From positions 1 through 64,000 of the forward strand of contig NZ_JABFMP010000005.1 in assembly GCF_013359595.1 (NCBI RefSeq): DNA of 64,000 nt, read 5' to 3'. Shown piece after piece: positions 41,623 through 52,612 of the stretch; the stretch's first letter is position 1; every line of letters begins with the position of its first letter. Both the position numbers and the translations under genes were made by a program. The notes under the pieces were generated by a model, which worked only from the letters and a program-made list of their open reading frames with translations, did no database searches and was not told the origin of the DNA. The stretch is from Pseudomonas sp. C1C7 (lineage in GTDB: Bacteria; Pseudomonadota; Gammaproteobacteria; Pseudomonadales; Pseudomonadaceae).

Positions 41623-41646
41623 AATCATCATACGATTGGGTGTCAA
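41623..41646 (-). promoter_or_regulatory. GntR gene promoter with operator (copy 2 of 2)
   Basis: On the minus strand a consensus -35 TTGACA (41646-41641) is followed by a 17-base spacer that contains ATCGTATGATGATT (41636-41623), then a weak -10 TAGCGT. An operator filling the spacer is the classic layout for repression. The same 14-base word occurs at 38872-38885. Confidence 0.65.
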
Positions 41647-41688
41647 ATTGATTTTTCAGGAAACACTCGCTCCCACAAGGGTCATGCG

Positions 41689-42249
41689 TCAGGGCTCGAG
41701 GCCGATGGGGAAGAACTCTCCCCCACTCCACACACCCAGCCAGCGCTGCCCATCGATCTCACGACTCACCGCCAGCTCCACCAACTGATAGAACACATTG
41801 CGATGAATCAACGACTCAAGATTGCTGCGCACATGCACGTAAGGCGCAGGCTCCTGGGTCTGTGGATCGATCATCACGCGAATCGGATGCTCGGCCCCGG
41901 CCTCGGTGGTTTCGTCGACATTGGTGGTAAAGCGCAGGACCTGCGACTCGCCCTCGCCTTCCACGTCCACCGCAATAGCCACGAACGGTGCGTCGTCGAC
42001 CTTGATGCCGACCTTCTCGACCGGGGTGATGAGGAAGTAATCATCGCCGTCGCGGCGAATGATGGTGGAGAACAGCTTGACCATCGGCTTGCGCCCGATC
42101 GGCGTGCCCAGGTAATACCAGGTGCCGTCGCGGGCGATGCGCATGTCGATGTCGCCGCAGAAGTCCGGGTTCCACAGGTGGACCGGCGGCAAGCCTTGGG
42201 TCTTGGGGATTTGCCCCAACAGGTCGTTGGCTTTTTGCGGGCCACTCAT
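41689..42249 (-). CDS. DUF1285-family protein
   Basis: This 186-residue cytoplasmic protein belongs to DUF1285; [20 protein letters not shown] and [20 protein letters not shown] are its conserved start, followed by [20 protein letters not shown]. The structure of the family is known to be beta-rich but the role is not. GGAG precedes the ATG. It lies 15 bases after the DUF4823 lipoprotein gene on the same strand, a pairing frequent in Pseudomonas. Confidence 0.88.
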   Translation of the reverse strand: MSGPQKANDLLGQIPKTQGLPPVHLWNPDFCGDIDMRIARDGTWYYLGTPIGRKPMVKLFSTIIRRDGDDYFLITPVEKVGIKVDDAPFVAIAVDVEGEGESQVLRFTTNVDETTEAGAEHPIRVMIDPQTQEPAPYVHVRSNLESLIHRNVFYQLVELAVSREIDGQRWLGVWSGGEFFPIGLEP

Positions 42250-42264
42250 GGCGATCTCCTTGGA

Positions 42265-42873
42265 TTACTGGTCGCTGAGCCCCAACAGACTGCGAGCGTA
42301 TTGCTCAAGCGGCGGGCCCATCAGGTCTTCTGGCTTTTCGTCGTGGAACGTCAGTAAACCGCCACGACTCTTGATACGTGCAGTATCGATCAAATACTGG
42401 GTGCTGGTCTCGATCAACATGATCTGAATCACGCCGGTGTCGATCCCCAAGCGATCGATCGCTTCCTGATCCAGCCATTCGTCGGAGTTGCCGATGCGGT
42501 CATCGGCCTTGGCGAAGCGGGTATAGAGCAGGTAATGGGCGCCGGCGGAACGGGCTTCGTTCATCGCTTCGTCCAGGCCGACAGGCCCTCGGGCGCGGCG
42601 GACCATCGGGAAGTATTCGATGAAACCGTCGAAAGCGACTTCGGCGATCACGTTGGGACGCGGGTAAGCGGTGCCACCTGGCGGCATGAAAGCGCCCTGG
42701 GCGATGTAGACGAACGAGTCCGGCTGAATGCGCAGGTTGTTCACGCGACGGCTGTCGCTGTGATCCAGAAAGCCGGCGTCGCTCATATGGTAGCGAGCCC
42801 CTTCGGCCATATCGCTGACATTCATGCAGCCGCCAAGCGCCAAAACGGCCAGCAGCAAAACCAGGCTACGCAT
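42265..42873 (-). CDS. DUF4823-family lipoprotein
   Basis: This 202-residue lipoprotein has a short signal peptide with a lipobox (LALGGC, cysteine at residue 16). The mature part (MNVSDMAEGARYHMSDAGFL, later FIEYFPMVRRARGPVGLDEA and ARSAGAHYLLYTRFAKADDR) fits DUF4823. GGAGGATAGG precedes the ATG at 42873. Its function is unknown. It is transcribed together with the DUF1285 gene. Confidence 0.88.
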   Translation of the reverse strand: MRSLVLLLAVLALGGCMNVSDMAEGARYHMSDAGFLDHSDSRRVNNLRIQPDSFVYIAQGAFMPPGGTAYPRPNVIAEVAFDGFIEYFPMVRRARGPVGLDEAMNEARSAGAHYLLYTRFAKADDRIGNSDEWLDQEAIDRLGIDTGVIQIMLIETSTQYLIDTARIKSRGGLLTFHDEKPEDLMGPPLEQYARSLLGLSDQ

Positions 42874-42965
42874 CCTATCCTCCAGAGGCCGGTGTCGGAA
42901 AACCGGCGAATGGCCGTGGGATGCAGCTTCCGCGCCAGCTTGGGAGCATCGTTGTGAGGGAGATA

Positions 42966-43060
42966 GCATTCGCGGGCAAGCCTCGCTCCTACAAATCCTG
43001 TAGGAGCGAGACTTGCCCGCGAATGCAAATCCTGTAGGAGCGAGGCTTGCCCGCGAAGAG
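42966..43060. repeat. Cluster of three REP-type elements
   Basis: Three copies of the core GCGGGCAAG...CTCCTACA alternate in orientation: one forward, then two inverted copies beginning TGTAGGAGCGAG. It lies between the MoaA-like and DUF4823 genes. Confidence 0.85.
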
Positions 43061-43066
43061 GTCGGT

Positions 43067-44035
43067 TCAACCGCCGATGATTTTCATCACGGTCGCGCCA
43101 CCGGAAAACGCCACTTCCTGCTTGTCACCCAAGGCCTTGACCAACAGGCGCTGCAAGGACGGCAATGCCTGGTGACGCGGCTTGTCCAGCAGATCGCCGA
43201 CATAGTGACGATTACTCGAAGACAGGCAGCCATGCAGCCAGCCCGTGGAAGACAGTCGCAGCCGTGAACAGGTACGGCAGAACGGCACGCTTTCGTTGGC
43301 GATCACGCCAAAGTGCCCCAACCCCGGAATCTGGTAACGCACCGCCGTGGCATCCACCGGCGCATTGGCCTGCAGATACTCATAACGTTCGCCAATCAGG
43401 CTCAGCAGTTGTTGCAGGCTGACGAACTGCTGCAGGAAGGTGTTGGAGTCGCTGGCCAGATGGCCCATGCGCATCAGCTCGATGAAACGCAGTTCGTAAC
43501 CACGCTCCAGGCAGTAATCCAGCAGCGGCATCACCTGATCGAGGTTCTGCCCCCGCAGCGGGACCATGTTGACCTTGATCTTCATGCCGGCCGCGCGGGC
43601 CTGTTCCATGCCGTCGAGCACGGTAGCCAGATCGCCGCCACGGGCAATGCCGCGGAACGCGCCGGGATCCAGGGTATCGAGGGAAACGTTGATGCGCCGA
43701 ATGCCGGCATTGACCAGCAGCGGCAGCTTTTTCGCCAGCAGTTGACCGTTGGTGGTCAGGCTGATGTCTTCAAGACCCATCTGCCCGACCGCCGTCATGA
43801 AGGTTTCGAGTTTCGGGCTGACCAGCGGCTCGCCGCCGGTAATGCGCAGACGCTCGATGCCTGCGGCCTCGATCAGATAGGCGACACCGCGTGCCATGGC
43901 CTCGGCCGACAACTCATCCTGCGCAGCCACCAGCCGCTTGCCGTTGGGCACGCAGTAGGTACAGGCATAATTGCAGGCTGAGGTCAGGCTGACCCGCAAA
44001 TTGCGAAAACGCCTGCCTTGACGGTCAACGATCAT
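43067..44035 (-). CDS. moaA: MoaA-like GTP 3',8-cyclase (radical SAM)
   Basis: This 322-residue radical SAM enzyme carries the first iron-sulfur motif C21-N-Y-A-C25-T-Y-C28 and the second cluster motif in FCRTCSRLRLSSTGWLHGCL, both as in MoaA, and ends in GG, the tail needed for catalysis. MoaA makes the first intermediate of molybdopterin from GTP. Some middle regions (GRRFRNLRVSLTSACNYACT, RITGGEPLVSP) fit well. Pseudomonas often has more than one moaA, so this may be a paralogue. No other mo genes lie beside it. ATG 44035 follows GGAG. Confidence 0.8.
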   Translation of the reverse strand: MIVDRQGRRFRNLRVSLTSACNYACTYCVPNGKRLVAAQDELSAEAMARGVAYLIEAAGIERLRITGGEPLVSPKLETFMTAVGQMGLEDISLTTNGQLLAKKLPLLVNAGIRRINVSLDTLDPGAFRGIARGGDLATVLDGMEQARAAGMKIKVNMVPLRGQNLDQVMPLLDYCLERGYELRFIELMRMGHLASDSNTFLQQFVSLQQLLSLIGERYEYLQANAPVDATAVRYQIPGLGHFGVIANESVPFCRTCSRLRLSSTGWLHGCLSSSNRHYVGDLLDKPRHQALPSLQRLLVKALGDKQEVAFSGGATVMKIIGG

Positions 44036-44173
44036 GGTCACTCCGGCGAAAGAAGATTCGGACCGGCAAAACTTGACTCACAATTCAAGTTTTAGCAAGT
44101 CCTACGCCTGAGTATATTCCTGCGACACTGCACCAAATAGCAAAATCATGGCGCAATCAGGCAACTGAATGTC

Positions 44174-44812
44174 TTAGCTGCTCGACGTGTCGGTATCGCG
44201 CTTGCGCTTGTTGCCCATGCGCACGCCGATATCCATCAGAAACTGGAAGAAGCCTTCCTGGTCTTCCAGCACGTTGCTCCAGAACGGCGAGTGATACAGC
44301 GCCACGGCACCGTGCACCAGCGCCCAGGATGCGCAGTAGTGGAAATAGGGCGGAACGTCTTCAAGCTTGCCTTCGCTGATCCGGCCCTTGATCAGCAGGG
44401 TCAGGCGCTCGAAGTTCGAGGCGCGGATCTTGTGCAGCTCCTCGATCATCTCCGGCACCTGGTTGCCCTTGACCACCTTCTCTTCCAGGCGGTCGAACAG
44501 GCGATAACGCTGCGGATCGCGCATGCGGAATTCGAAGTAGGCGCGGGACAGGGCTTCCTTGTCCTTGTCGACGTCGGCCGAATGCAGCAGCTCGTTCAAA
44601 TCGCGCTCGTAGTCGAGCATCAGGCGCAGGTAGATCTCGGCCTTGGACTTGAAGTGCTTGTAGATCGTGCCTTTGCCGATACCGACGGCATCAGCAATCA
44701 TCTCGACGGTGACACTGTCTTCACCTTGTTCGAGGAACAGCTTGAGCGCGGTATCGAGAATTTCTTGCTCGCGGCGACGAAACTCACGGACCTTACGAGG
44801 TTCTTTGTGCAT
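44174..44812 (-). CDS. TetR-family transcriptional regulator
   Basis: This 212-residue regulator has a TetR helix-turn-helix (EQEILDTALKLFLEQGEDSV, then MIADAVGIGKGTIYKHFKSK) and a helical effector domain. It lies next to the RgsA-tatD-pilZ block, as does PA2957 in P. aeruginosa. Its ligand and targets cannot be read from the sequence. Confidence 0.88.
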   Translation of the reverse strand: MHKEPRKVREFRRREQEILDTALKLFLEQGEDSVTVEMIADAVGIGKGTIYKHFKSKAEIYLRLMLDYERDLNELLHSADVDKDKEALSRAYFEFRMRDPQRYRLFDRLEEKVVKGNQVPEMIEELHKIRASNFERLTLLIKGRISEGKLEDVPPYFHYCASWALVHGAVALYHSPFWSNVLEDQEGFFQFLMDIGVRMGNKRKRDTDTSSS

Positions 44813-45029
44813 AAGAAAAGGTCTGTAGGGGTCAAAATACGAAGCCGCGTATTATGCCTAAATTACGCAAAAATGCACGGATCATCCGACCATAACTGTG
44901 TTTCTCGAGTATTTCGCGCAAGACCTCCAGTTGATGAGAACTCTTCTGAAGCGCATGTATTCCAAATTTGTTTAAAAACCGCGACGGACAAACTGGACTG
45001 ACTGAAATACTGATCAATACTTGAACTGT
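44813..45029. promoter_or_regulatory. Region between the TetR gene and the small RNA
   Basis: No gene is supported. It must hold the TetR promoter and the small RNA promoter. A CAATACT at 45016-45022 resembles the -10 preferred by the stress sigma factor RpoS. I looked for the GacA upstream site and did not see a clear one. A 74-codon minus-strand frame crosses this part but overlaps the RNA and has no ribosome site. Confidence 0.45.
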
Positions 45030-45145
45030 CGGCGGAACATCTCCCCCAAGTGTCACGCCGATATTGGTACCAACGGACCGCGTACCATTGTTTTACTCCT
45101 AATGGTCTTAACCCGGATTCACCCCCCAGAACCCGGGTTTTTTTT
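45030..45145 (+). ncRNA. rgsA: Probable RgsA small RNA
   Basis: About 116 bases of non-coding sequence end in a strong terminator and start just after an RpoS-like -10, directly downstream of the TetR gene and facing tatD. In P. aeruginosa the Gac- and RpoS-controlled small RNA RgsA (PA2958.1) is encoded at this very position and is about 120 nucleotides long. A stretch with dyads (TTGGTACCAA; CCATTG...AATGG) and an unpaired U-rich part before the terminator suits Hfq binding. The identity rests on synteny and architecture. Confidence 0.7.
45110..45145 (+). terminator. Rho-independent terminator of the small RNA
   Basis: AACCCGG and CCGGGTT pair around a loop of 16 bases and run into eight T residues. 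Confidence 0.85.
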
Positions 45146-45154
45146 GCCTGCGAT

Positions 45155-45940
45155 TTAACCTTTCACGTGGGCCAGCGGGAAAAGACGCTTGAAATTCTCG
45201 GTCGTCTGCTCGGCAAATCGCTCGAAAGGCTCACCTCGCAACATTGCCAGAAATTCCGCTACTTCCCGAACGTACTGCGGCAGGTTCGGCTTGCCCCGAT
45301 GAGGGATCGGCGCCAGGTACGGCGAGTCGGTTTCCACCAGCAAACGATCGGCCGGCACCTTGCTCGCCACATCCCGCAGTGCGTCGGCATTGCGGAATGT
45401 GACAATGCCCGACAAGGAAATGTAATAACCCATGTCCAGCGCTTCTTTGGCCATGTCCCAGTCTTCGGTAAAGCAATGCAGCACGCCGGCTTGCGGCAGC
45501 GCCGCTTCACGCAACAGGTTCAAGGTATCGGCGCGGGCGCCACGGGTGTGGATGATCACCGGCTTGCCAGTCTGCTGCGCGGCCTGCAGGTGCAGCCTGA
45601 ACGATTCCTGCTGCAATTCGGCCGCTTCCGGCTCGTAGTGGTAGTCCAGGCCGGTTTCGCCGATGGCGACCACCCGCGGGTGATTGAGCTCGTGCAGCAG
45701 CCAGTCCAGCGCCGGCGCGGCGCCTGGCTGCACGTCCAGCGGATGCACGCCGACCGAACAATCGACATCGTCGTAGCGCTCGGCCAGGGCCTTGACGTCG
45801 GCGGCGTTGTCCGCGCTGACACCAATGCACAGGAAGTGCCCCACGCCCCGCTGGCGGGCCGCATCGAGTGCGGCATCCAGGGAACCATCATGGGCGGCGA
45901 GGTCGAGACGATCGAGGTGGCAATGGGAATCTACAAGCAT
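45155..45940 (-). CDS. TatD-family metal-dependent deoxyribonuclease (YcfH-like)
   Basis: This 261-residue TIM-barrel hydrolase shows metal ligands in VDSHCHLDRLD, IGETGLDYHYEP, VIIHTRGA, LHCFTEDWDMA and LVETDSPYLAP. The YcfH branch of TatD proteins follows holB in many Gammaproteobacteria, as here. It likely acts as a 3'-exonuclease or related hydrolase in DNA repair. It is the last gene of the tmk-holB-pilZ-tatD run. Confidence 0.92.
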   Translation of the reverse strand: MLVDSHCHLDRLDLAAHDGSLDAALDAARQRGVGHFLCIGVSADNAADVKALAERYDDVDCSVGVHPLDVQPGAAPALDWLLHELNHPRVVAIGETGLDYHYEPEAAELQQESFRLHLQAAQQTGKPVIIHTRGARADTLNLLREAALPQAGVLHCFTEDWDMAKEALDMGYYISLSGIVTFRNADALRDVASKVPADRLLVETDSPYLAPIPHRGKPNLPQYVREVAEFLAMLRGEPFERFAEQTTENFKRLFPLAHVKG

Positions 45941-45954
45941 AAAGGGACGGCAAC

Positions 45955-46311
45955 TTACATCGTATGAGTGGGACGGTCGGATTTCAGGGCTCCGGCCAGA
46001 TGGGTTTCGATTCGACTGCGCGCGGTGTTGTCGCCGTCATTGAACTGTACGCCGACCCCGGCGGCGCGATTGCCCTGGGCGCCCTTCGGGGTAACCCAGC
46101 TGACCTTGCCGGCCACGGGGATCTTTTCCGGCTCGTCGAACAGGTGCAGCAGCATGAATACCTCATCGCCCAACTTGTAGGTCTTGTTGGTCGGGATAAA
46201 CAGGCCGCCATTCTTGATGAACGGCATGTAGGCCGCGTAAAGCACGGATTTGTCCTTGATGCTCAGGGACAAAATACCGTTGCGCGGGCCCGGACTGACT
46301 GATTCATTCAT
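45955..46311 (-). CDS. pilZ: Type IV pilus protein PilZ
   Basis: This 118-residue protein is the founding PilZ: MNESVSPGPRNGILSLSIKD, then FIPTNKTYKLGDEVFMLLHL and WVTPKGAQGNRAAGVGVQF. Its length equals P. aeruginosa PilZ. Unlike most PilZ-domain proteins it lacks the RxxxR c-di-GMP site and instead binds PilB and FimX to allow pilus assembly. GGAGG precedes ATG 46311. It lies between holB and tatD. Confidence 0.93.
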   Translation of the reverse strand: MNESVSPGPRNGILSLSIKDKSVLYAAYMPFIKNGGLFIPTNKTYKLGDEVFMLLHLFDEPEKIPVAGKVSWVTPKGAQGNRAAGVGVQFNDGDNTARSRIETHLAGALKSDRPTHTM

Positions 46312-46365
46312 GCTGACCTCCACTGCTGAGCTTTACGCTGACAATCAGAGTCTAGGCGCAGACAC

Positions 46366-47986
<1,621 letters not shown>

Positions 47987-47996
47987 TTAGTCAGAG

Positions 47997-49250
47997 TCAT
48001 TGCGAGCCTTGCGGTGCGGTGGTTTCCGGCTCGGGAGCAGGCGCAGGTTCTTGTGGCGGAACCTGCGGCAGCGCTTCGGGCGCGGTATCGGGCGAGGCGG
48101 CGGGGATCGGTGCCTGCTCCTGCCCGGCACCGGATTCGGCCGGCGGAGATTCAGGCGCATGGGATTCCAAGGCCTGGGTCTGTCCGGCCGGAGCTGGCGC
48201 AGTCTCGGTGCCGTTGATCGGCGCGGGGCTTGAGCGATAGTCCGCGCGACGCTTGAGCTGGAACTCGCGCACGGCGTTGTTGTGGGCATCAAGATCGTCG
48301 GAGAACACATGACTGCCATCGCCGCGCGCCACGAAATACAGGCTGTTGCCCGCCACGGGATTGAGCGCCGCATGGATCGCTTCGCGGCCGACCATCGCAA
48401 TCGGCGTCGGCGGCAGGCCGGCGATCACATAGGTGTTGTACGGCGTCGGCTCCTTGAGGTGCGCGCGAGTCAACTTGCCACTGTACCGGTCGCCCAGGCC
48501 ATAGATCACCGTCGGATCGGTCTGCAGCAGCATGCCCATCGCCATGCGCCGCACGAAGACGCCGGCAATCTGCCCGCGCTCCTGTGGCACACCGGTTTCC
48601 TTCTCCACCAGCGAGGCCATGATCAGGGCTTGATAGGGTTCGGTGTAGGGCACGTCCGCAGAGCGCTGGTTCCACTCTTTGGCCAGCACTTCGTCGAGGC
48701 GGTCATAGGCGGTCTTCAGCAGCTCGACGTCGGTCATGCCGCGCACGAAGCGGTAGGTGTCCGGGAAGAAACGCCCTTCAGGGAAAATCCCGGCATGCCC
48801 GAGCTTGTCCATGACCTGAGTGTCGCTCAGAGAGTCGAGGGTGTGCTCCAGCTTCTCTTCCTTGGCCAGGGCTGCGCGGACCTGACGGAAGTTCCAGCCT
48901 TCGACCAGGGTCACGCTGTACTGAACCATCTCCCCGCGTTTCCACAGGTCGATCAACCCTTCCATCGTCATGCCCGGCACCATGCGGTATTCGCCGCTGT
49001 GCAGAGGTTGCTTGGGCAGATTGAAGCGCCAGTAAACGCGCAGCCAGAACGCGTCCTTGATCAGGCCGTCGGCTTCGAGTCGCAGGAGGGTGCGATTGGG
49101 GGTGGTGCCCTTGGGCACGTCCAGCAGTTCTTCCTGAGTGATATTCAGCGGCTGCACCAGCGCCGAATGAATTTTCCAGGCCGAAGCGCCCAACATCAGC
49201 CCCGCCAGAACCAGTCCGGTTTCCAGCAGAAGCAAGAATTTACGTCTCAC
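47997..49250 (-). CDS. mltG: Endolytic murein transglycosylase MltG
   Basis: This 417-residue membrane-anchored enzyme cuts nascent glycan strands and sets their length. It has an amino-terminal membrane segment (FLLLLETGLVLAGLMLGASA), a LysM-like subdomain and the YceG catalytic domain with IMASLVEKETGVPQERGQIA (catalytic Glu) and MLLQTDPTVIYGLGDRY. From about residue 345 it carries a low-complexity tail rich in Pro, Ala and Glu, about 75 residues beyond the E. coli protein. The start is GTG. It follows pabC by 3 bases. Confidence 0.93.
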   Translation of the reverse strand: MRRKFLLLLETGLVLAGLMLGASAWKIHSALVQPLNITQEELLDVPKGTTPNRTLLRLEADGLIKDAFWLRVYWRFNLPKQPLHSGEYRMVPGMTMEGLIDLWKRGEMVQYSVTLVEGWNFRQVRAALAKEEKLEHTLDSLSDTQVMDKLGHAGIFPEGRFFPDTYRFVRGMTDVELLKTAYDRLDEVLAKEWNQRSADVPYTEPYQALIMASLVEKETGVPQERGQIAGVFVRRMAMGMLLQTDPTVIYGLGDRYSGKLTRAHLKEPTPYNTYVIAGLPPTPIAMVGREAIHAALNPVAGNSLYFVARGDGSHVFSDDLDAHNNAVREFQLKRRADYRSSPAPINGTETAPAPAGQTQALESHAPESPPAESGAGQEQAPIPAASPDTAPEALPQVPPQEPAPAPEPETTAPQGSQ

Positions 49251-49253
49251 GTA

Positions 49254-50068
49254 TCAAACATCCAGTAGCGCGTGGGCAATGGTTTGGAGTTTACGGGTGA
49301 GCGGCCCAACCGGCCAGTGACAGTCGGCATAGGCATGCACCGGCCAAACGCCATACACGCTGTTGCAGACAAAGACTTCATCGGCGTCCTGCAGCTGCTC
49401 CAGCGTGATATCGGTGATTTGCGTGGCAATGCCCAAGGACTCGGCCTGGGACAACAGTTCGGCACGCATCACCCCTTCCACGCCGCAGCGACTCAGATCC
49501 GCGGTGATCAGCACACCGTCACGCACCAGGAACAGATTGCTGAACACGCCTTCGATCACGCGAGCGTCCTGATCGAGCATCAAGCCTTCGGCATGTTCGC
49601 TGTCCCGCCATTCGGCGCGAGCCATCACCTGCTCGAGACGGTTCAAGTGCTTGAGCCCGGCGAGCAGCGGCTGAAGGGAAAGTCGTGTGGTGCACGGGAA
49701 CAGGCGAATGCCCTGTTCGGCATGGGAATCGGGGTAAGCCGCGGGAGGGTTGCCCGACAGAATACGGCGGGCCGGGGTCGACGGATCGAAAGCGTAACCG
49801 CGCAGGCTGTCGCCGCGGGTCACGATCAGCTTGAGCACACCTTCGTTGAGTTGTTCGGCATAGGTCACCAGTTCGGTGACCACGGCCTCATGATCCAGGT
49901 TGATCGCCAGGCGATGGCAACCCCTGGCCAGTCGCACCAGATGGCGATCCAGCATGACCGGAAAGCCATCGCGCACGGCGATGGTCTCGAACAGACCATC
50001 GCCATACGCCAGGCCGCGATCCTTCAGCGACAGTGCGTCAGCCGGCTGACCGTCGACCCAGGTTTCCA

Positions 50069-50069
<1 letters not shown>
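49254..50069 (-). CDS. pabC: Aminodeoxychorismate lyase
   Basis: This 271-residue pyridoxal-phosphate enzyme of the branched-chain aminotransferase fold makes 4-aminobenzoate for folate. The PLP lysine lies in LLAGLKHLNRLEQVMAR, and RGLAYGDGLFETIAVRDG and VIEGVFSNLFLVRDG are family blocks. Its ATG shares one base with the fabF stop (TGATG), indicating coupled translation. Confidence 0.93.
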
Positions 50070-51313
<1,244 letters not shown>

Positions 51314-51358
51314 AGCACTCTCCTTTTTTCAAATGACGACTTTGGATCAGGCCTAAAG

Positions 51359-51393
51359 AAAAAACCGCACGCCGTGATAGCAGTGCGGTTTTT
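51359..51393 (-). terminator. Terminator between acpP and fabF
   Basis: AAAAACCGCAC and GTGCGGTTTTT form a perfect 11-base stem with A and T runs on both sides. It can end the abundant acpP transcript and let a fraction continue to fabF. Confidence 0.85.
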
Positions 51394-51422
51394 CCATGAC
51401 AGCGAGCAACGATTACAAACTA

Positions 51423-51659
51423 TTAACCCTGGTGGGAGTTAACGTAGTCGATTGCAGCTTGTACGGTAGTGATCTTCTCGGCTTCTTCGTCAGGGATTTC
51501 GGTCTCGAATTCCTCTTCCAGAGCCATCACCAGCTCAACGGTGTCAAGGGAGTCGGCACCCAGGTCTTCAACGAAGGAAGCGGTGTTGACCACTTCTTCT
51601 TCTTTAACGCCCAGTTGCTCGGCAACGATTTTCTTGACGCGCTCTTCGATGGTGCTCAT
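51423..51659 (-). CDS. acpP: Acyl carrier protein
   Basis: This 78-residue acidic protein carries acyl chains in fatty-acid synthesis on a phosphopantetheine attached to S37 in [20 protein letters not shown]. It lies between fabG and fabF in the standard order. The 196 bases upstream probably hold its own strong promoter. Confidence 0.97.
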   Translation of the reverse strand: MSTIEERVKKIVAEQLGVKEEEVVNTASFVEDLGADSLDTVELVMALEEEFETEIPDEEAEKITTVQAAIDYVNSHQG

Positions 51660-51855
51660 ACCTTGTTTTCACTCCTAATGGACAAATTCAGGCAGCTGGC
51701 CAGTGGGCAAGTGTATAGAAAGACTTTTCAGCTTTTCAACCGAAAGCTTTGCTCCGCAAACCCGGTGACCCTCTGCCTATAAATAGATTGCAGCTTTATA
51801 ACGGATTTTAGACAGCTCGTATGACATTTTTTTGAAGCAATCCGTCACATTTAAC

Positions 51856-52596
51856 CTACATGTACATCCCGCCGTTCACCGGGATTGTAGCCCCAGTCAC
51901 GTAAGCCGCACCGTCGGATGCAAGAAAAGCGACCACAGACGCGATCTCTTGAGCTTGCCCCAGACGACCCAGCGGAATTTGCGTCTGCAAGGCTTCACGC
52001 TGTGCCTCGGGCAGTTCGCGGGTCATATCGGTGTCGATGAACCCTGGGGTCACCGAGTTTACCGTAATCGAACGCGAACCGACTTCACGCGCCATGGCGC
52101 GGCTGAAACCTTCCAGACCGGCCTTGGCGGCGGCATAGTTTACTTGGCCTGCGTTGCCCATGGCACCCACTACCGAGCCAATACTGATAATTCGGCCCCA
52201 GCGCGCCTTGGTCATGCCGCGCAGAACGCCCTTGGACAGGCGATATAGACTGTTCAGGTTGGTATCGATCACGTCGTACCACTCGTCGTCTTTCATGCGC
52301 ATCATCAGGTTATCGCGGGTGATACCGGCGTTATTGACCAGAATCGCCGGCGCACCGAACTGCTCCTGGATGCTCGCCAGCACCGCGGCAACGGACTCGT
52401 CGCTGGTGACGTTGAGCTCAAGGCCGGTGCCCTGGATGCCGTTTTCCTTCAGGGTCGCAGCGATACGCTCGGCACCCGATGCGGAGGTCGCGGTGCCGAC
52501 CACGATGGCACCCTGACGACCCAGTTCCAGGGCGATAGCCTGACCAATGCCGCGGCTCGCACCGGTAACCAGTGCAACTTTACCTTGCAGACTCAT
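51856..52596 (-). CDS. fabG: 3-oxoacyl-ACP reductase
   Basis: This 246-residue short-chain dehydrogenase reduces 3-oxoacyl-ACP with NADPH. It shows TGASRGIGQAIA, LVNNAGITRDNLMMRM, the catalytic serine in IISIGSVVGAMGNAGQ and YAAAKAG. AGGAG precedes ATG 52596; eleven upstream codons in frame overlap the intergenic part. It follows fabD by 16 bases. Confidence 0.95.
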   Translation of the reverse strand: MSLQGKVALVTGASRGIGQAIALELGRQGAIVVGTATSASGAERIAATLKENGIQGTGLELNVTSDESVAAVLASIQEQFGAPAILVNNAGITRDNLMMRMKDDEWYDVIDTNLNSLYRLSKGVLRGMTKARWGRIISIGSVVGAMGNAGQVNYAAAKAGLEGFSRAMAREVGSRSITVNSVTPGFIDTDMTRELPEAQREALQTQIPLGRLGQAQEIASVVAFLASDGAAYVTGATIPVNGGMYM

Positions 52597-52612
52597 GCAA
52601 GCTTCTCCTGAT

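Noticed and set aside
44832..45056. 74-codon minus-strand frame beside the TetR gene
   Set aside because: It overlaps the probable small RNA and its promoter and has no ribosome site; the product resembles nothing I know.
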